64,000 nucleotides of DNA. Source: Pseudoalteromonas prydzensis (GTDB taxonomy: Bacteria; Pseudomonadota; Gammaproteobacteria; Enterobacterales; Alteromonadaceae). The stretch's first letter is position 1, and every line of letters begins with the position of its first letter. The position numbers and the translations under genes were made by a program. Location of the stretch: contig NZ_DRGM01000211.1 in NCBI RefSeq assembly GCF_011050055.1, forward strand, positions 32,386-96,385, written 5' to 3'. Below the pieces are notes generated by a model that worked only from the letters and a program-made list of their open reading frames with translations, searched no databases and had not been told where the DNA came from. Positions 27,302 to 36,666 of this stretch are shown piece by piece.

Positions 27302-30034
27302 ATGTCTCTTTTAATACAAAAAAAACTATTATTAATTATTTTTCTATTCCCTTTATTAAATGCGTGTGGTGGCGATGAGACTGTCAAAGATACCGCGTTT
27401 GATGTGGATGAAGCTAACTTACTAATTTCTGTTAATAATGGCTTGAAGCAAAGTTATGACAATGACTTAGTAACGCTCAACGTTCCCAAAAATGCCGTCA
27501 ATACTGACTCTCGATTTGTCTTTAGTAAATCAGCCCTTGATGAAACAAACAAGGCACTTGGCATCACATCAAGTATTTATACATTCAGCCCCAATGACTT
27601 AACGTTTAACACCCCGAGTACATTATCGATTGTCGCTGAAAACCCAGCCGACAACCAAAGGTTATCTATCGCCCAGCTAATTGATGGCCAATGGCAAACA
27701 CTAACAAGTACCACATCAAATAACCTAGTTAGCGCGCAAATTACAACGTTTGGCACCTTTGCAATTAAAGCTCAGCCAATCACGCCCATTGCAAAGAACA
27801 TTGGCCCAAGCTGCCCGAGTAACCAAGCAACTCAAAAAATGCGTTTTATTCATGTCGCTGATTTACATGCGCGGTTTGGTTTTAAAGAACAATACTTCAG
27901 CAAAATTAAAGGCTACTACAACCATGCACTAGCCGATCAACCCTATACTTTATTTACCAATGGTGGTGATGACTATGAAAAAGGCACCGTTGCAGAACAA
28001 ATCTCTAAAGGCATGGCAACGGTTGAGGCAATAAAAGCTATGGCGTTTGATGTGCGTGTTGTTGGTAATCATGACTATGCATGGGGGCCAGCACAATTAC
28101 TCGACTACGCCAATGATGATAACGCCATCGTGTTAGCCAGTAACACGCGTTATACAGGCGATAGTACGCAAAGTTTTAACGCAGTTGATTTCTCGATTGT
28201 ACAAGTCGGTTGCCTCAAGGTCGGTTTTTTCGGGATGACATCTGTACCGTGGAATGAACTTGATCAACCCGTAGAGACCGCACCAATCCCCGACTTTATC
28301 GCTAACTTTAAAATGAATTGGCAATGGCAAGATATTGCCAAAAATATTGTCGCGCAATATCGCCAAGATGTCGACTACATGGTGATGTTGAGTCATTTAG
28401 GTGAAGGTGCAGATACGCAAATTGCACAAAACATTGCTGGTATTGATCTGGTACTTGGCGGCCACACCCATGGCGGGGAGAGTTTTCAGCAACTCGATAA
28501 TGGTAGTTTAGTGATCCAACCAAACTTTTTTGCTCAAGGTCTAACTGATTTAGAATTAACCTTTGATCTAGCTACAAAAACTGTTGCTGATATCAATTAT
28601 TCTACGTTAGCAACGACGCAGATCAACACCTTTGATGAAGCACTGCAAACACAAATTGACTTTTTGATGGGTAAATATGCCCCCGATGCCAATACTGAAA
28701 TCGCTATTTCAGAGAATTACCCGACTCCCATACAGATAATGAATATTACTGCGCTTGCAGCAAAACAGCTACATCAAGTTGATGCGGCCTTATTTGATAC
28801 AAACCTAGTACAACAACGATGGACGCCAGGTACGCTAACCCAAGAAGATTTTCACAATGCATTTAAAGTTGAAAGACAGCCTTCAAACACTCCCGGCTTC
28901 AGTGCAATTTATCAAGTCACAGTCAGCGGTCTTGATTTAAAAACCATGGCAGCGAATCAACCTGATTGGCTACTATTGGCCCCTGAAAGTATCAATGACA
29001 GTCAAAACTATACCTTAGCACTACAAAAAGGGCCTGCTTTTAATAGTGAATTATTTTTTAATGGGGTTACGTTTGCTGAGCCACAATTAATTGCAGAAAC
29101 ATGGCAATTACTCGATCAATATGCTCGCCAGCGTACCAGCCAATGTTTGCATATAGACACCGACACTCAGCTCAATGCATGTCAAAATCAAGCGAACATT
29201 ACTATTTGGAATTTCAACGATCCAAGCGATCCATTCAAAGCTGACTATGGCCCATCAACATTAAGCTATTTTGACCCAGAAGAGAGCGGCTGGGGCGCTG
29301 AACAAACCATATATGCCAGCACAAACACACTTAATATTGCCGATTTAAATGACGGTGCTTCGGGTGTAATGGCCTTTACCGATCACTCTGCGACTGAAGG
29401 GCTAAGCATTACTTTAAATACCGCGCCTAATGGTGATTTTGAAAATGCAGGACTCGTATCCGATTACACTCTAGTGATGGACATTTATTGGCCACAGGCA
29501 GTAAAAGATCGCTATCGCGCACTGGTGCAAACAGATGCTGAAAACTACTTAACAGACAATGCTGATATTTATATTAGCCCTGAAGGGGGTTTAGGTATAT
29601 CAACTAGCAAAAGTGGCTATTTTGGTCATACCCAATCAGATACTTGGCATCGCATCGCCTTTGTATTTTATACCGCCCCTGATAATGGCGTGTTTGAAGT
29701 TTATATTGACGGTGAGTTAGCAGGGGTAAAAAGAGAAGGTGAAATTAATCGTCGCTGGGCATTAGATCAAGCCGTACTGCTGTTAACGGATAGCAGCAAT
29801 GAAACTGCACCCGGCTATTTAAACGCACTGCTATATGCAGGGCGTGCAATGACGCGCGATGAAATAAAAAGTATGGCTGGCGCGCAGCAAACTCTTAACT
29901 TTGTGCCAAGCACACGCTCACTAAATCAGGCTGTTGAGCGTCATTACCAAAATGCTCCGGCTATAAAAGCGAACCTATGGTTAGAGCAGCGCAGCAAGTT
30001 TTTTAACAAACGCGGCGCTAGCGTAAACAATTAA
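27302..30034 (+). CDS. metallophosphatase/5'-nucleotidase lipoprotein with C-terminal LamG-like domain
   Basis: A 910-residue lipoprotein (lipobox LLNAC, followed by GGD). After a beta-rich N-terminal region comes a calcineurin-like metallophosphoesterase core: HVADLHARF, NGGDDYEKG, VVGNHDYAW, MLSHLGEG, VLGGHTHGG. A 5'-nucleotidase C-terminal domain follows (about 470-620), then a concanavalin/LamG-like domain (about 650-860). It probably dephosphorylates nucleotides or similar substrates at the cell surface. The added lectin-like domain is less usual. An in-frame ATG at 27284 adds six residues; 27302 gives the better signal peptide. Confidence 0.82.
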   Translation: MSLLIQKKLLLIIFLFPLLNACGGDETVKDTAFDVDEANLLISVNNGLKQSYDNDLVTLNVPKNAVNTDSRFVFSKSALDETNKALGITSSIYTFSPNDLTFNTPSTLSIVAENPADNQRLSIAQLIDGQWQTLTSTTSNNLVSAQITTFGTFAIKAQPITPIAKNIGPSCPSNQATQKMRFIHVADLHARFGFKEQYFSKIKGYYNHALADQPYTLFTNGGDDYEKGTVAEQISKGMATVEAIKAMAFDVRVVGNHDYAWGPAQLLDYANDDNAIVLASNTRYTGDSTQSFNAVDFSIVQVGCLKVGFFGMTSVPWNELDQPVETAPIPDFIANFKMNWQWQDIAKNIVAQYRQDVDYMVMLSHLGEGADTQIAQNIAGIDLVLGGHTHGGESFQQLDNGSLVIQPNFFAQGLTDLELTFDLATKTVADINYSTLATTQINTFDEALQTQIDFLMGKYAPDANTEIAISENYPTPIQIMNITALAAKQLHQVDAALFDTNLVQQRWTPGTLTQEDFHNAFKVERQPSNTPGFSAIYQVTVSGLDLKTMAANQPDWLLLAPESINDSQNYTLALQKGPAFNSELFFNGVTFAEPQLIAETWQLLDQYARQRTSQCLHIDTDTQLNACQNQANITIWNFNDPSDPFKADYGPSTLSYFDPEESGWGAEQTIYASTNTLNIADLNDGASGVMAFTDHSATEGLSITLNTAPNGDFENAGLVSDYTLVMDIYWPQAVKDRYRALVQTDAENYLTDNADIYISPEGGLGISTSKSGYFGHTQSDTWHRIAFVFYTAPDNGVFEVYIDGELAGVKREGEINRRWALDQAVLLLTDSSNETAPGYLNALLYAGRAMTRDEIKSMAGAQQTLNFVPSTRSLNQAVERHYQNAPAIKANLWLEQRSKFFNKRGASVNN

Positions 30035-30051
30035 TTACAATGCGTCCATTT

Positions 30052-30078
30052 AATTGAGGGAGGAAACTCCCTTAATTT
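30052..30078 (+). terminator. hairpin terminator after the phosphatase lipoprotein
   Basis: An 11-bp stem AATTGAGGGAG / CTCCCTTAATT with one G-T pair is closed by a GAAA tetraloop and followed by only a short T stretch (TT from the stem end plus one T). Confidence 0.7.
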
Positions 30079-30198
30079 GCTTAATTTACATCCGCAATAA
30101 AAACAAATTAACCATTAATATCAATCAACTAAGTAACAGCCTACACCGTTAAAATTTGATTATCGAAGACTAACAGCTAAAGCTCCTCCTCTACCATC

Positions 30199-30214
30199 AT
30201 CATTTTCAAATGAT
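30199..30214. promoter_or_regulatory. palindrome upstream of hppD
   Basis: ATCATTT-TC-AAATGAT is a perfect 7+2+7 inverted repeat 128 nt before the hppD ATG. It could be an operator for tyrosine-catabolism control. The symmetry is seen; the role is inferred. Confidence 0.35.
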
Positions 30215-30341
30215 CGTCCCATTTAATTTACAAATAGCCGCTTAGCTAAATAGATGCGGGCTCTTCCCCTTTTACTCGTTATGGTTAACTATCTGCGCAT
30301 CAGACACAACAAGACGCAGTGTTTATTGCGGGAGAATTATA

Positions 30342-31388
30342 ATGAGTGAAGTAACTAACCCTTTAGGTTTGGTAGGTATCGAGTTTACTGAATACGCTAC
30401 ACCTGATGCAGATTATATGGATAAAGTGTTTACCGATTTTGGTTTTTCAAAGCTAAAAACATTTAAAGGTAAAGACATTGTTTATTACAACCAAAACGAT
30501 ATTCACTTTTTACTAAATAATGAACGTGATGGTTTCTCTGCAGAATTTGCAAAAAGCCATGGCCCTGCAATTTGTTCTATGGGCTGGCGTGTTGAGAATG
30601 CCCAACAAGCATTTGACACCGCAGTAGCACGTGGTGCAAAACCTGCAACAGATTCAACCCACAAAGACCTTCCATACCCAGCAATCTACGGTATTGGCGA
30701 TAGCTTAATTTATTTCATTGAGCAATTTGGTGACAAAGGTTCAATCTATGAGCAAGACTTTGAAGACTTAAGCGAACAAAATATCGTTGCTGATAAAGGC
30801 TTTATCCGCATCGACCATTTAACTAATAACGTTTATAAAGGCACGATGGAAACATGGGCTAACTTCTATAAAGACGTATTTGGTTTTACTGAAGTTCGTT
30901 ACTTTGATATCAAAGGCCAAAAAACAGCCTTGATCTCGTATGCACTTAAATCACCGTGCGGCACCTTTTCTATTCCAATCAATGAAGGTAAAGGCAACGA
31001 TAACAACCAAATCGATGAATACCTTGGTGAATACAATGGCCCAGGCGTACAGCATTTAGCATTCTTAACCGATGACCTAGTAAGCTCACTGGATAAGCTT
31101 GATAAGTCAACCATTGCCACGCTTGATATTATCCCAGAATACTACGATACAATTTTTGACCGTGTACCTTGGGTTGCTGAAGATAAAGAAAAAATCCGTG
31201 AACATCAGATCTTAGTTGATAGCCAAAGTGAAAATTGCTACCTATTGCAAATTTTCTCGAAAAACTTATTTGGCCCAATCTTTATCGAGATGATCCAACG
31301 CGTTGATGACGGCGGTTTTGGTGAAGGTAACTTCCAAGCACTGTTTGAATCAATCGAGCGCGACCAAGAGCGCCGCGGCGTTTTATAA
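30342..31388 (+). CDS. hppD: 4-hydroxyphenylpyruvate dioxygenase
   Basis: A 348-residue Fe(II) dioxygenase that converts 4-hydroxyphenylpyruvate to homogentisate, the second step of tyrosine breakdown. The vicinal-oxygen-chelate repeats are complete and the iron ligands are visible: H159 (RIDHLTNNV), H238 (GVQHLAF) and E316 (IFIEMIQR). Length is typical of the bacterial enzyme. It is followed by its own terminator, so it is transcribed separately from fahA. Confidence 0.95.
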   Translation: MSEVTNPLGLVGIEFTEYATPDADYMDKVFTDFGFSKLKTFKGKDIVYYNQNDIHFLLNNERDGFSAEFAKSHGPAICSMGWRVENAQQAFDTAVARGAKPATDSTHKDLPYPAIYGIGDSLIYFIEQFGDKGSIYEQDFEDLSEQNIVADKGFIRIDHLTNNVYKGTMETWANFYKDVFGFTEVRYFDIKGQKTALISYALKSPCGTFSIPINEGKGNDNNQIDEYLGEYNGPGVQHLAFLTDDLVSSLDKLDKSTIATLDIIPEYYDTIFDRVPWVAEDKEKIREHQILVDSQSENCYLLQIFSKNLFGPIFIEMIQRVDDGGFGEGNFQALFESIERDQERRGVL

Positions 31389-31406
31389 GCACCGTATTGT
31401 AAATTT

Positions 31407-31433
31407 AAAAAGCAGCGTACTTCGCTGCTTTTT
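31407..31433 (+). terminator. intrinsic terminator after hppD
   Basis: An 11-bp stem AAAAAGCAGCG / CGCTGCTTTTT has a TACTT loop and ends in a T-run. Confidence 0.9.
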
Positions 31434-31541
31434 GTCGTTTCATCAATATTATAAATGACAATCTGAATTTCACTGTTTAAATCGCGCTATTCATCACCAT
31501 ATCCACTGTAAAGCGCGACTGACTAAACCAAAGGAAATGTA

Positions 31542-32855
31542 ATGAGTTTAATTAACGAAACCCATGATATAAATTTAACTAGCTGGGTAGCCTCAGCGAA
31601 CGTTGCAAATTGTGACTTCCCGATCCAAAACCTACCATTTGCAGAAGTACGTCGTAAGAATTCTGACGAAGCTTTTCGTGGTGCCGTCGCCATTGGTGAC
31701 CAGGTTATCGATCTTGCCAAAGTAAACGAACTAGCTATTTTCTCAGGCGATGCACAAACAGCCGTAGCAGCCGCAAGCCAAGCGACATTGAATGAATATA
31801 TGGGCCTTGGTCAGCAATATTGGTCAGCACTGCGTTTAGCTCTTTCTAAAGCATTACGCGAAGGCGCCGCTGAACAAGCTCAATTAAGCGAAGCACTAAT
31901 TGCCCAAGCAGACATTGAGTTTGCATTACCGTGTCGGATTGGCGATTACACTGACTTTTATACCTCTATCTATCATGCAACAGCAGTCGGTAGCTTATTC
32001 CGTCCTGACAATCCGTTACTGCCTAACTATAAATGGGTACCCATTGGTTACCATGGCCGTTCTTCATCTATTGATGTATCAGGACAAACATTCCATCGCC
32101 CGAATGGTCAAACTAAAGCGCCAGACGCAGAAGTACCATCGCTTGGTCCGTGTAAACGTTTAGATTATGAGTTAGAACTAGGTATTTACTTAGGTAAAGG
32201 CAATGAACTAGGCGATGCCATTGCTATTGAAAATGCAGAAAACCACGTGTTTGGTTTTTGTGTATTCAATGACTGGTCAGCACGTGATTTACAAGCATGG
32301 GAATATCAACCATTAGGGCCATTCCTTGCGAAAAACTTTGCTTCAACGGTATCACCGTGGATTGTCACCACCGAAGCGTTAGCGCCATACAAAACCTCAT
32401 GGACGCGCGATGAAAATGATCCGCAGCCGTTAGATTACTTAGAATCAAGCCAGAACCGTGAGCTTGGCGCCTTTGATATAAAAATGGACGTGCAAATTGA
32501 AACCGCCAAAATGCGTGAACAAGGTGCGGCGCCATCATTAGTCTCTAAATCAAGTTTCAAACATTCATACTGGACAGTGGCACAAATGGTGACTCACCAC
32601 ACAGTAAATGGTTGTAACTTTATGCCGGGTGATATGCTGGGTTCAGGTACGCAATCAGGCCCAACTCACGAAGAAGCCGGTTCACTGTTAGAGCTTTCTC
32701 GTGGTGGTAAAGAAAAAATCACCCTTAATAATGGTGAGCAACGCAGCTTTTTAGAAGATGGCGATAACGTTATTATGCGTGGTTGGTGTGAAAAAGCCGG
32801 CTTTGCTCGTATCGGTTTCGGCAGCGTTGAAGGAACAGTTCTTCCTGCTAAGTAG
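31542..32855 (+). CDS. fahA: fumarylacetoacetase
   Basis: A 437-residue FAH family hydrolase. It has an N-terminal SH3-like domain and then the catalytic domain with the metal and active-site blocks DYTDFYTSIYHA, PIGYHGRSSS, ELELGIYLGKGNE and FNDWSARDLQAWEYQPLG. It splits fumarylacetoacetate into fumarate and acetoacetate, the last step of tyrosine degradation. Ribosome binding site AAAGGAA lies 4 nt before the ATG. The intermediate enzymes (homogentisate dioxygenase, maleylacetoacetate isomerase) are not in the window. Confidence 0.95.
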   Translation: MSLINETHDINLTSWVASANVANCDFPIQNLPFAEVRRKNSDEAFRGAVAIGDQVIDLAKVNELAIFSGDAQTAVAAASQATLNEYMGLGQQYWSALRLALSKALREGAAEQAQLSEALIAQADIEFALPCRIGDYTDFYTSIYHATAVGSLFRPDNPLLPNYKWVPIGYHGRSSSIDVSGQTFHRPNGQTKAPDAEVPSLGPCKRLDYELELGIYLGKGNELGDAIAIENAENHVFGFCVFNDWSARDLQAWEYQPLGPFLAKNFASTVSPWIVTTEALAPYKTSWTRDENDPQPLDYLESSQNRELGAFDIKMDVQIETAKMREQGAAPSLVSKSSFKHSYWTVAQMVTHHTVNGCNFMPGDMLGSGTQSGPTHEEAGSLLELSRGGKEKITLNNGEQRSFLEDGDNVIMRGWCEKAGFARIGFGSVEGTVLPAK

Positions 32856-32890
32856 CTAAATTGTAAACATTTATTAAATACATTTATTAT

Positions 32891-32917
32891 AAGGAGGCGA
32901 CCAACGCCTCCTTTTTT
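32891..32917 (+). terminator. intrinsic terminator after fahA
   Basis: A 9-bp stem AAGGAGGCG / CGCCTCCTT with a 5-nt loop is followed by TTTT. Confidence 0.9.
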
Positions 32918-32997
32918 AAGATTAATTACAATTTTTTACTGGCTTTTTCAGCTCAGATTGCTATCTTAATTCGGTTAATAGCCAGTATTTATAAGCC

Positions 32998-34149
32998 ATG
33001 TCAGCATTTATTAAGTCTTTTTATCACAAATTATTCCCAGCTAGACAGCTGTTGATCCGCCAAAATGGTGAGGTTAAACATGTGATATTAGCACCTTGGT
33101 TACAAGTTTCGGCTGTAGTGGTTGTTTTAATTGCTTTAGCTTGGTTGACGGTATCTACTCTACAAATTTATTCGCAAACTAACAAAATCTCCGATATTGA
33201 GCAAAACCAACTATCAAAACAACAACAGTGGCAACTGCAAAAACAACAACAACAACAGCAATACGAAAAACAATTAGCGCAGCTTGCCGAATTGGAACAA
33301 AAACATGCTTTATTGCAGAGCATGATTGATTCTTTACCTGAGTCGATGAGCAATCCAACAGAAGATGCCGCAACAATCGAAAATGTCGCTCCGAACGAGC
33401 AACAAGACGATTTTCATGAGCCACTCGTTGATGAAAAAAACCCACAAAATGCACAAGCCAATTTACTTTCAGTTGAGCAACGCTTTGCTCAACTCGACGC
33501 TCACTACTTAAAAAGCTTTTTACAAATTGAGCAACAAATAGAGTTACGTCACCAAGATATTTTAACCATGCTCAAAGGTGCAGGGCTTGATAGCGCCTTA
33601 GCGCGTAATCTCGATGGTGACATGACAGAAACCGCACAAGGTGGTCCATTGGATTTATTTGATGAATCTAAGATCCCAGCTGAGTTTTTAGTCATCGCCG
33701 ATAAACTGCTGGCGTTGAATAAGCTTGAAAATTTACTCAGTGAGTTACCGCAAACTCTGCCAGCAGCGAATTATTATATTTCGAGTAGTTTTGGCCTACG
33801 TAAAGACCCTGTAAATAATCGCCATGCTTATCACAAAGGGGTCGATTTAGCGGGTTGGCATAAAACCGAAATCTTTGCCCCTGCTGATGGGATTGTACTA
33901 CGTGCAGGGCGTAACGGTGGCTATGGTAACTTTATTGAACTGCAACATAAAAATGGTTTTGTAACGCGATTTGGTCACTTAAATAAAATCAACGTAAAAA
34001 AAGGCCAAACGGTAACTAAAAATGATGTTATTGGCTTAATGGGCAGCACTGGCAGAAGTACCGGTACTCACCTACACTATGAAGTATTACTTAACGACAA
34101 ACATGTCAATCCTGTCAAAATAACAAAGGCGCTTTCTCGTGTTCGGTAG
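32998..34149 (+). CDS. membrane-anchored M23 (LytM) peptidase paired with bactofilin
   Basis: A 383-residue protein: one transmembrane helix (about 33-54), a Gln-rich coiled coil (60-105), a linker, and a C-terminal M23 domain. HKGVDLAG and HLHYEV hold the zinc-site His/Asp and catalytic His residues, and SSSFGLRKDPV precedes them. Such enzymes cleave peptidoglycan cross-links in the periplasm. The gene overlaps the bactofilin gene by 11 nt, an arrangement known from cell-shape loci in which bactofilin scaffolds the M23 enzyme. Confidence 0.9.
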   Translation: MSAFIKSFYHKLFPARQLLIRQNGEVKHVILAPWLQVSAVVVVLIALAWLTVSTLQIYSQTNKISDIEQNQLSKQQQWQLQKQQQQQQYEKQLAQLAELEQKHALLQSMIDSLPESMSNPTEDAATIENVAPNEQQDDFHEPLVDEKNPQNAQANLLSVEQRFAQLDAHYLKSFLQIEQQIELRHQDILTMLKGAGLDSALARNLDGDMTETAQGGPLDLFDESKIPAEFLVIADKLLALNKLENLLSELPQTLPAANYYISSSFGLRKDPVNNRHAYHKGVDLAGWHKTEIFAPADGIVLRAGRNGGYGNFIELQHKNGFVTRFGHLNKINVKKGQTVTKNDVIGLMGSTGRSTGTHLHYEVLLNDKHVNPVKITKALSRVR

Positions 34150-34630
34150 AAAAAAATCAACTGTAAGTAACTCTTCTGATTCGCAATTAAAAAGAACCAA
34201 CCACACGCCATCGATCATTTCTGAAGATGTTCGCTTAACCGGCAGTTTGGTTAGCCAAGGCGAAGTACAACTTGATGGTCGTATTGATGGTGATGTTCGC
34301 GTCAACCACTTAGTTATTGGTAACACTGGCTGTGTAGAGGGCTCTGTGGTTGCTGAAAGCGTGATTGTAAAGGGCAAGATCATTGGCTCACTCAATGCCA
34401 GCAAAGTGGTTATTGAGCGCTCGGCGCAAGTGCATGGTGATGTTTACCAAGATACACTCAGTATTGATGCTGGCGCCATTATTGAAGGTAACTTAAAACA
34501 ACGTCATGAAGCAGAAACCGTTGAGTTAATTACTAATAATACCGAATCAAAAGCCGAGCTTAGCTCAGTATTGAGTGAAGGCGATAACGACTTGTCGTTC
34601 TTCAATAAACAAGCCGCAGAAAAAGAGTAA
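34139..34630 (+). CDS. bactofilin (polymer-forming cytoskeletal protein)
   Basis: A 163-residue bactofilin. The central DUF583 beta-helix (about residues 25-120) has the repeating hydrophobic pattern SLVSQGEVQLDGRIDGDVRV.., VVAESVIVKGKIIGSLNA. The N-terminal tail (MFGRKKST) is basic and the C-terminal tail acidic. Bactofilins self-assemble without nucleotide and localise cell-wall enzymes. The GTG start at 34139 lies inside the upstream peptidase gene, which indicates coupled translation. Confidence 0.9.
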   Translation: MFGRKKSTVSNSSDSQLKRTNHTPSIISEDVRLTGSLVSQGEVQLDGRIDGDVRVNHLVIGNTGCVEGSVVAESVIVKGKIIGSLNASKVVIERSAQVHGDVYQDTLSIDAGAIIEGNLKQRHEAETVELITNNTESKAELSSVLSEGDNDLSFFNKQAAEKE

Positions 34631-34631
34631 A

Positions 34632-35105
34632 CTATTTTTTCTTAGTGATGTACATCGTAATATCGGCAGTGAATACCAGTTCACTGCGGGTATTATAAAG
34701 TTTAACCGGCACCAGCAAGTCTTCTTTATCCTGCCATTGTCTTGGCATAGTTATTTTAGCTACAGCGGTCACATCGGTGTCCACTTTCGCTAAATACTGC
34801 ACCGTCATCCCTTTAGGGATCCAACGATGGGTTTTATACGGCACCGTTGCATCAACCATCACGCCAGCACACAACTCAGCTAAATTACATTGTGCGATGG
34901 CATGAATAGTACCAATATGATTATGCACACTACGGCGGTTTTTCACTACAGCACTGCAATACCCCTCTTTTACGTCCAAAATAGTAGGTTTCATCGAGCC
35001 AAAATAAGGCGCTTTAAAGCACACTACTTTGCTAAATAGCCAATTACCTAGCGGTAAATTTTTTAATTTTAACCATGTTTTTAAAACCACTGATTTGTCA
35101 CTCAT
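34632..35105 (-). CDS. DUF4442 hotdog-fold protein, likely acyl-CoA thioesterase
   Basis: A 157-residue DUF4442/PaaI-like hotdog protein. The block HNHIGTIHAIAQCNLAELCAG contains the conserved N/H-x-G-x-x-H...E pattern of the active-site helix. A role in acyl-CoA or fatty acid hydrolysis is inferred from the fold only. It ends one base from the bactofilin stop, tail to tail. Confidence 0.75.
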   Translation of the reverse strand: MSDKSVVLKTWLKLKNLPLGNWLFSKVVCFKAPYFGSMKPTILDVKEGYCSAVVKNRRSVHNHIGTIHAIAQCNLAELCAGVMVDATVPYKTHRWIPKGMTVQYLAKVDTDVTAVAKITMPRQWQDKEDLLVPVKLYNTRSELVFTADITMYITKKK

Positions 35106-35264
35106 AACTTTCTTAATTAAAAGGCATATGCATTAAAATTAACACATCAGACCAGATAGCAGAAGTGTATTTATTTATCTCACTGATAATATTCTTGCAG
35201 GTCGGTCATATGGCCTTTCTTTTTTATTTCTACAGACTTAAAATACGCGGCAAAAGGAGCCTTC

Positions 35265-36440
35265 ATGCCAACAACCGATCACCGCAGTCAGCTTAGTGTT
35301 ATTTTAATTCTTGCCTTACTGGTTATATTTTGCCCATTAGCAATTGACATTTACCTACCTGCGTTTCCAACCATTGCGGAACAATTTCAAGTCGGCGAAA
35401 AACAGGTGCAACAAACCGTTGCGATTTTTATGCTCACGGTTGGCTTGGGGCAATTAATTGCTGGCCCTCTAGCTGATAAGTTTGGCCGCAAGCCTGTTGC
35501 GCTCAGCGGTATCATACTTTATGCCGTTGCTTCGCTTGGTGCTTATTACGCGCCACATTTTAACGCTATGTTGCTAGCACGTGCAGTGCAAGGTCTGGGC
35601 GCATGTGCAACATTTGTGGTTGCTTTTGCCATCGTACGGGATCGTTTTGGTAGTGAGCGCAGCGCACAAATGATCACCTACTTAAACGGTATTGTTTGTT
35701 TCATTCCTGCCTTAGCGCCCATTTTAGGTGCATGGCTTACATTGCAGTTTGGTTGGCGAATGAATTTTCTGTTTTTAGCTGGCTTTGCGTTATTGGGCTT
35801 ATTGGTTACTTTATTGATGTTCAAAGAAACACGCCCTGCCGACAGCGTATATCATGGCCACATTCTCGATTTAAGGCGCTTTATTCCCATCATTAGCACC
35901 CCACTATTTCTTTTTAATAGCTTAATTTGCATGGTGGCTATGTCGGCAATATTAGTGTTTGTAACACTCGCTCCTGGTTGGCTTATCACTAAACTCGGCG
36001 GCTCTGTCGGTAGTTTCACCTTTTGGTTTACTCTCAATGCCGTACTGAGCATTGTCGCAAGTTTTATCACGCCGCTTTATATTAAGCGTCAACCAAAGCG
36101 TGCCCTTAAGGTAGGATTATTACTGCTTGTATTATCTGGTGTGCTGATGCTTAGCCTTAGCCAATATAAAACGCCACTGGCTTTAATGGCGCCCATGTTT
36201 ATTGCTGCCTTTGGTTTTGCATTAACCTTAGGCTCAGCCGCAGGCAGAGCATTGAGCTTATTTCCACGACAAGCAGGAACAGCGTCAGCACTCATTGGCG
36301 TTATGCAAATGAGTGGTGCTAGCTTACTGGTTTTTACTACCCAATTTCTCAATTTAACCACGCCTTTGTTAATTGGCCTGCATTTTCTTTTGCTAGTCCC
36401 TTTTACCTACTTTGCATTTATCAATCATCGTATATCATAA
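35265..36440 (+). CDS. Bcr/CflA family MFS drug exporter
   Basis: A 391-residue, 12-helix major facilitator. The Bcr/CflA opening FCPLAIDIYLPAFPTIAEQFQV and the MFS motif GPLADKFGRKPVAL between helices 2 and 3 are clear. The family exports bicyclomycin, chloramphenicol and similar compounds by proton antiport; the natural substrate here is unknown. Ribosome binding site AAAGGAG lies 7 nt before the ATG. Confidence 0.92.
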   Translation: MPTTDHRSQLSVILILALLVIFCPLAIDIYLPAFPTIAEQFQVGEKQVQQTVAIFMLTVGLGQLIAGPLADKFGRKPVALSGIILYAVASLGAYYAPHFNAMLLARAVQGLGACATFVVAFAIVRDRFGSERSAQMITYLNGIVCFIPALAPILGAWLTLQFGWRMNFLFLAGFALLGLLVTLLMFKETRPADSVYHGHILDLRRFIPIISTPLFLFNSLICMVAMSAILVFVTLAPGWLITKLGGSVGSFTFWFTLNAVLSIVASFITPLYIKRQPKRALKVGLLLLVLSGVLMLSLSQYKTPLALMAPMFIAAFGFALTLGSAAGRALSLFPRQAGTASALIGVMQMSGASLLVFTTQFLNLTTPLLIGLHFLLLVPFTYFAFINHRIS

Positions 36441-36457
36441 AAAAGGACAGTAACACT

Positions 36458-36484
36458 TTCTCACTACTTTCTAGGTAGTGAGAA
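36458..36484 (+). terminator. hairpin after the Bcr/CflA gene
   Basis: A perfect 10-bp stem TTCTCACTAC / GTAGTGAGAA has a 7-nt loop. The sequence downstream is T-rich but interrupted, so termination strength is uncertain. Confidence 0.6.
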
Positions 36485-36666
36485 TCATTATATTTTATTT
36501 ACCCACTTAGACATCCACTTATACCCATTAGTTATAAAAAAGTGATAATAAGATTATTTTATTCCTTTTTTATGAACAATCTTCCCTTGCACTGCAGTGA
36601 ATATTAATTTAATGTAAAATTTCGTTAACTAAAAGTTAACCAAATAACATTCTAGGGATACATAAT

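Larger units (their letters stand above)
30035..30341. other. 307-bp intergenic region before hppD
   Basis: This stretch holds a terminator for the upstream gene (30052-30078) and a palindrome (30199-30214). Near the hppD start there is GGGAGAATTATA as ribosome binding site. I found no open reading frame of note and no good match to the TyrR box TGTAAA-N6-TTTACA. Confidence 0.6.

Noticed and set aside
30035..30341. TyrR box before hppD
   Set aside because: Two TTTACA half-sites occur, but neither has a TGTAAA partner six bases away, so the consensus is not met.
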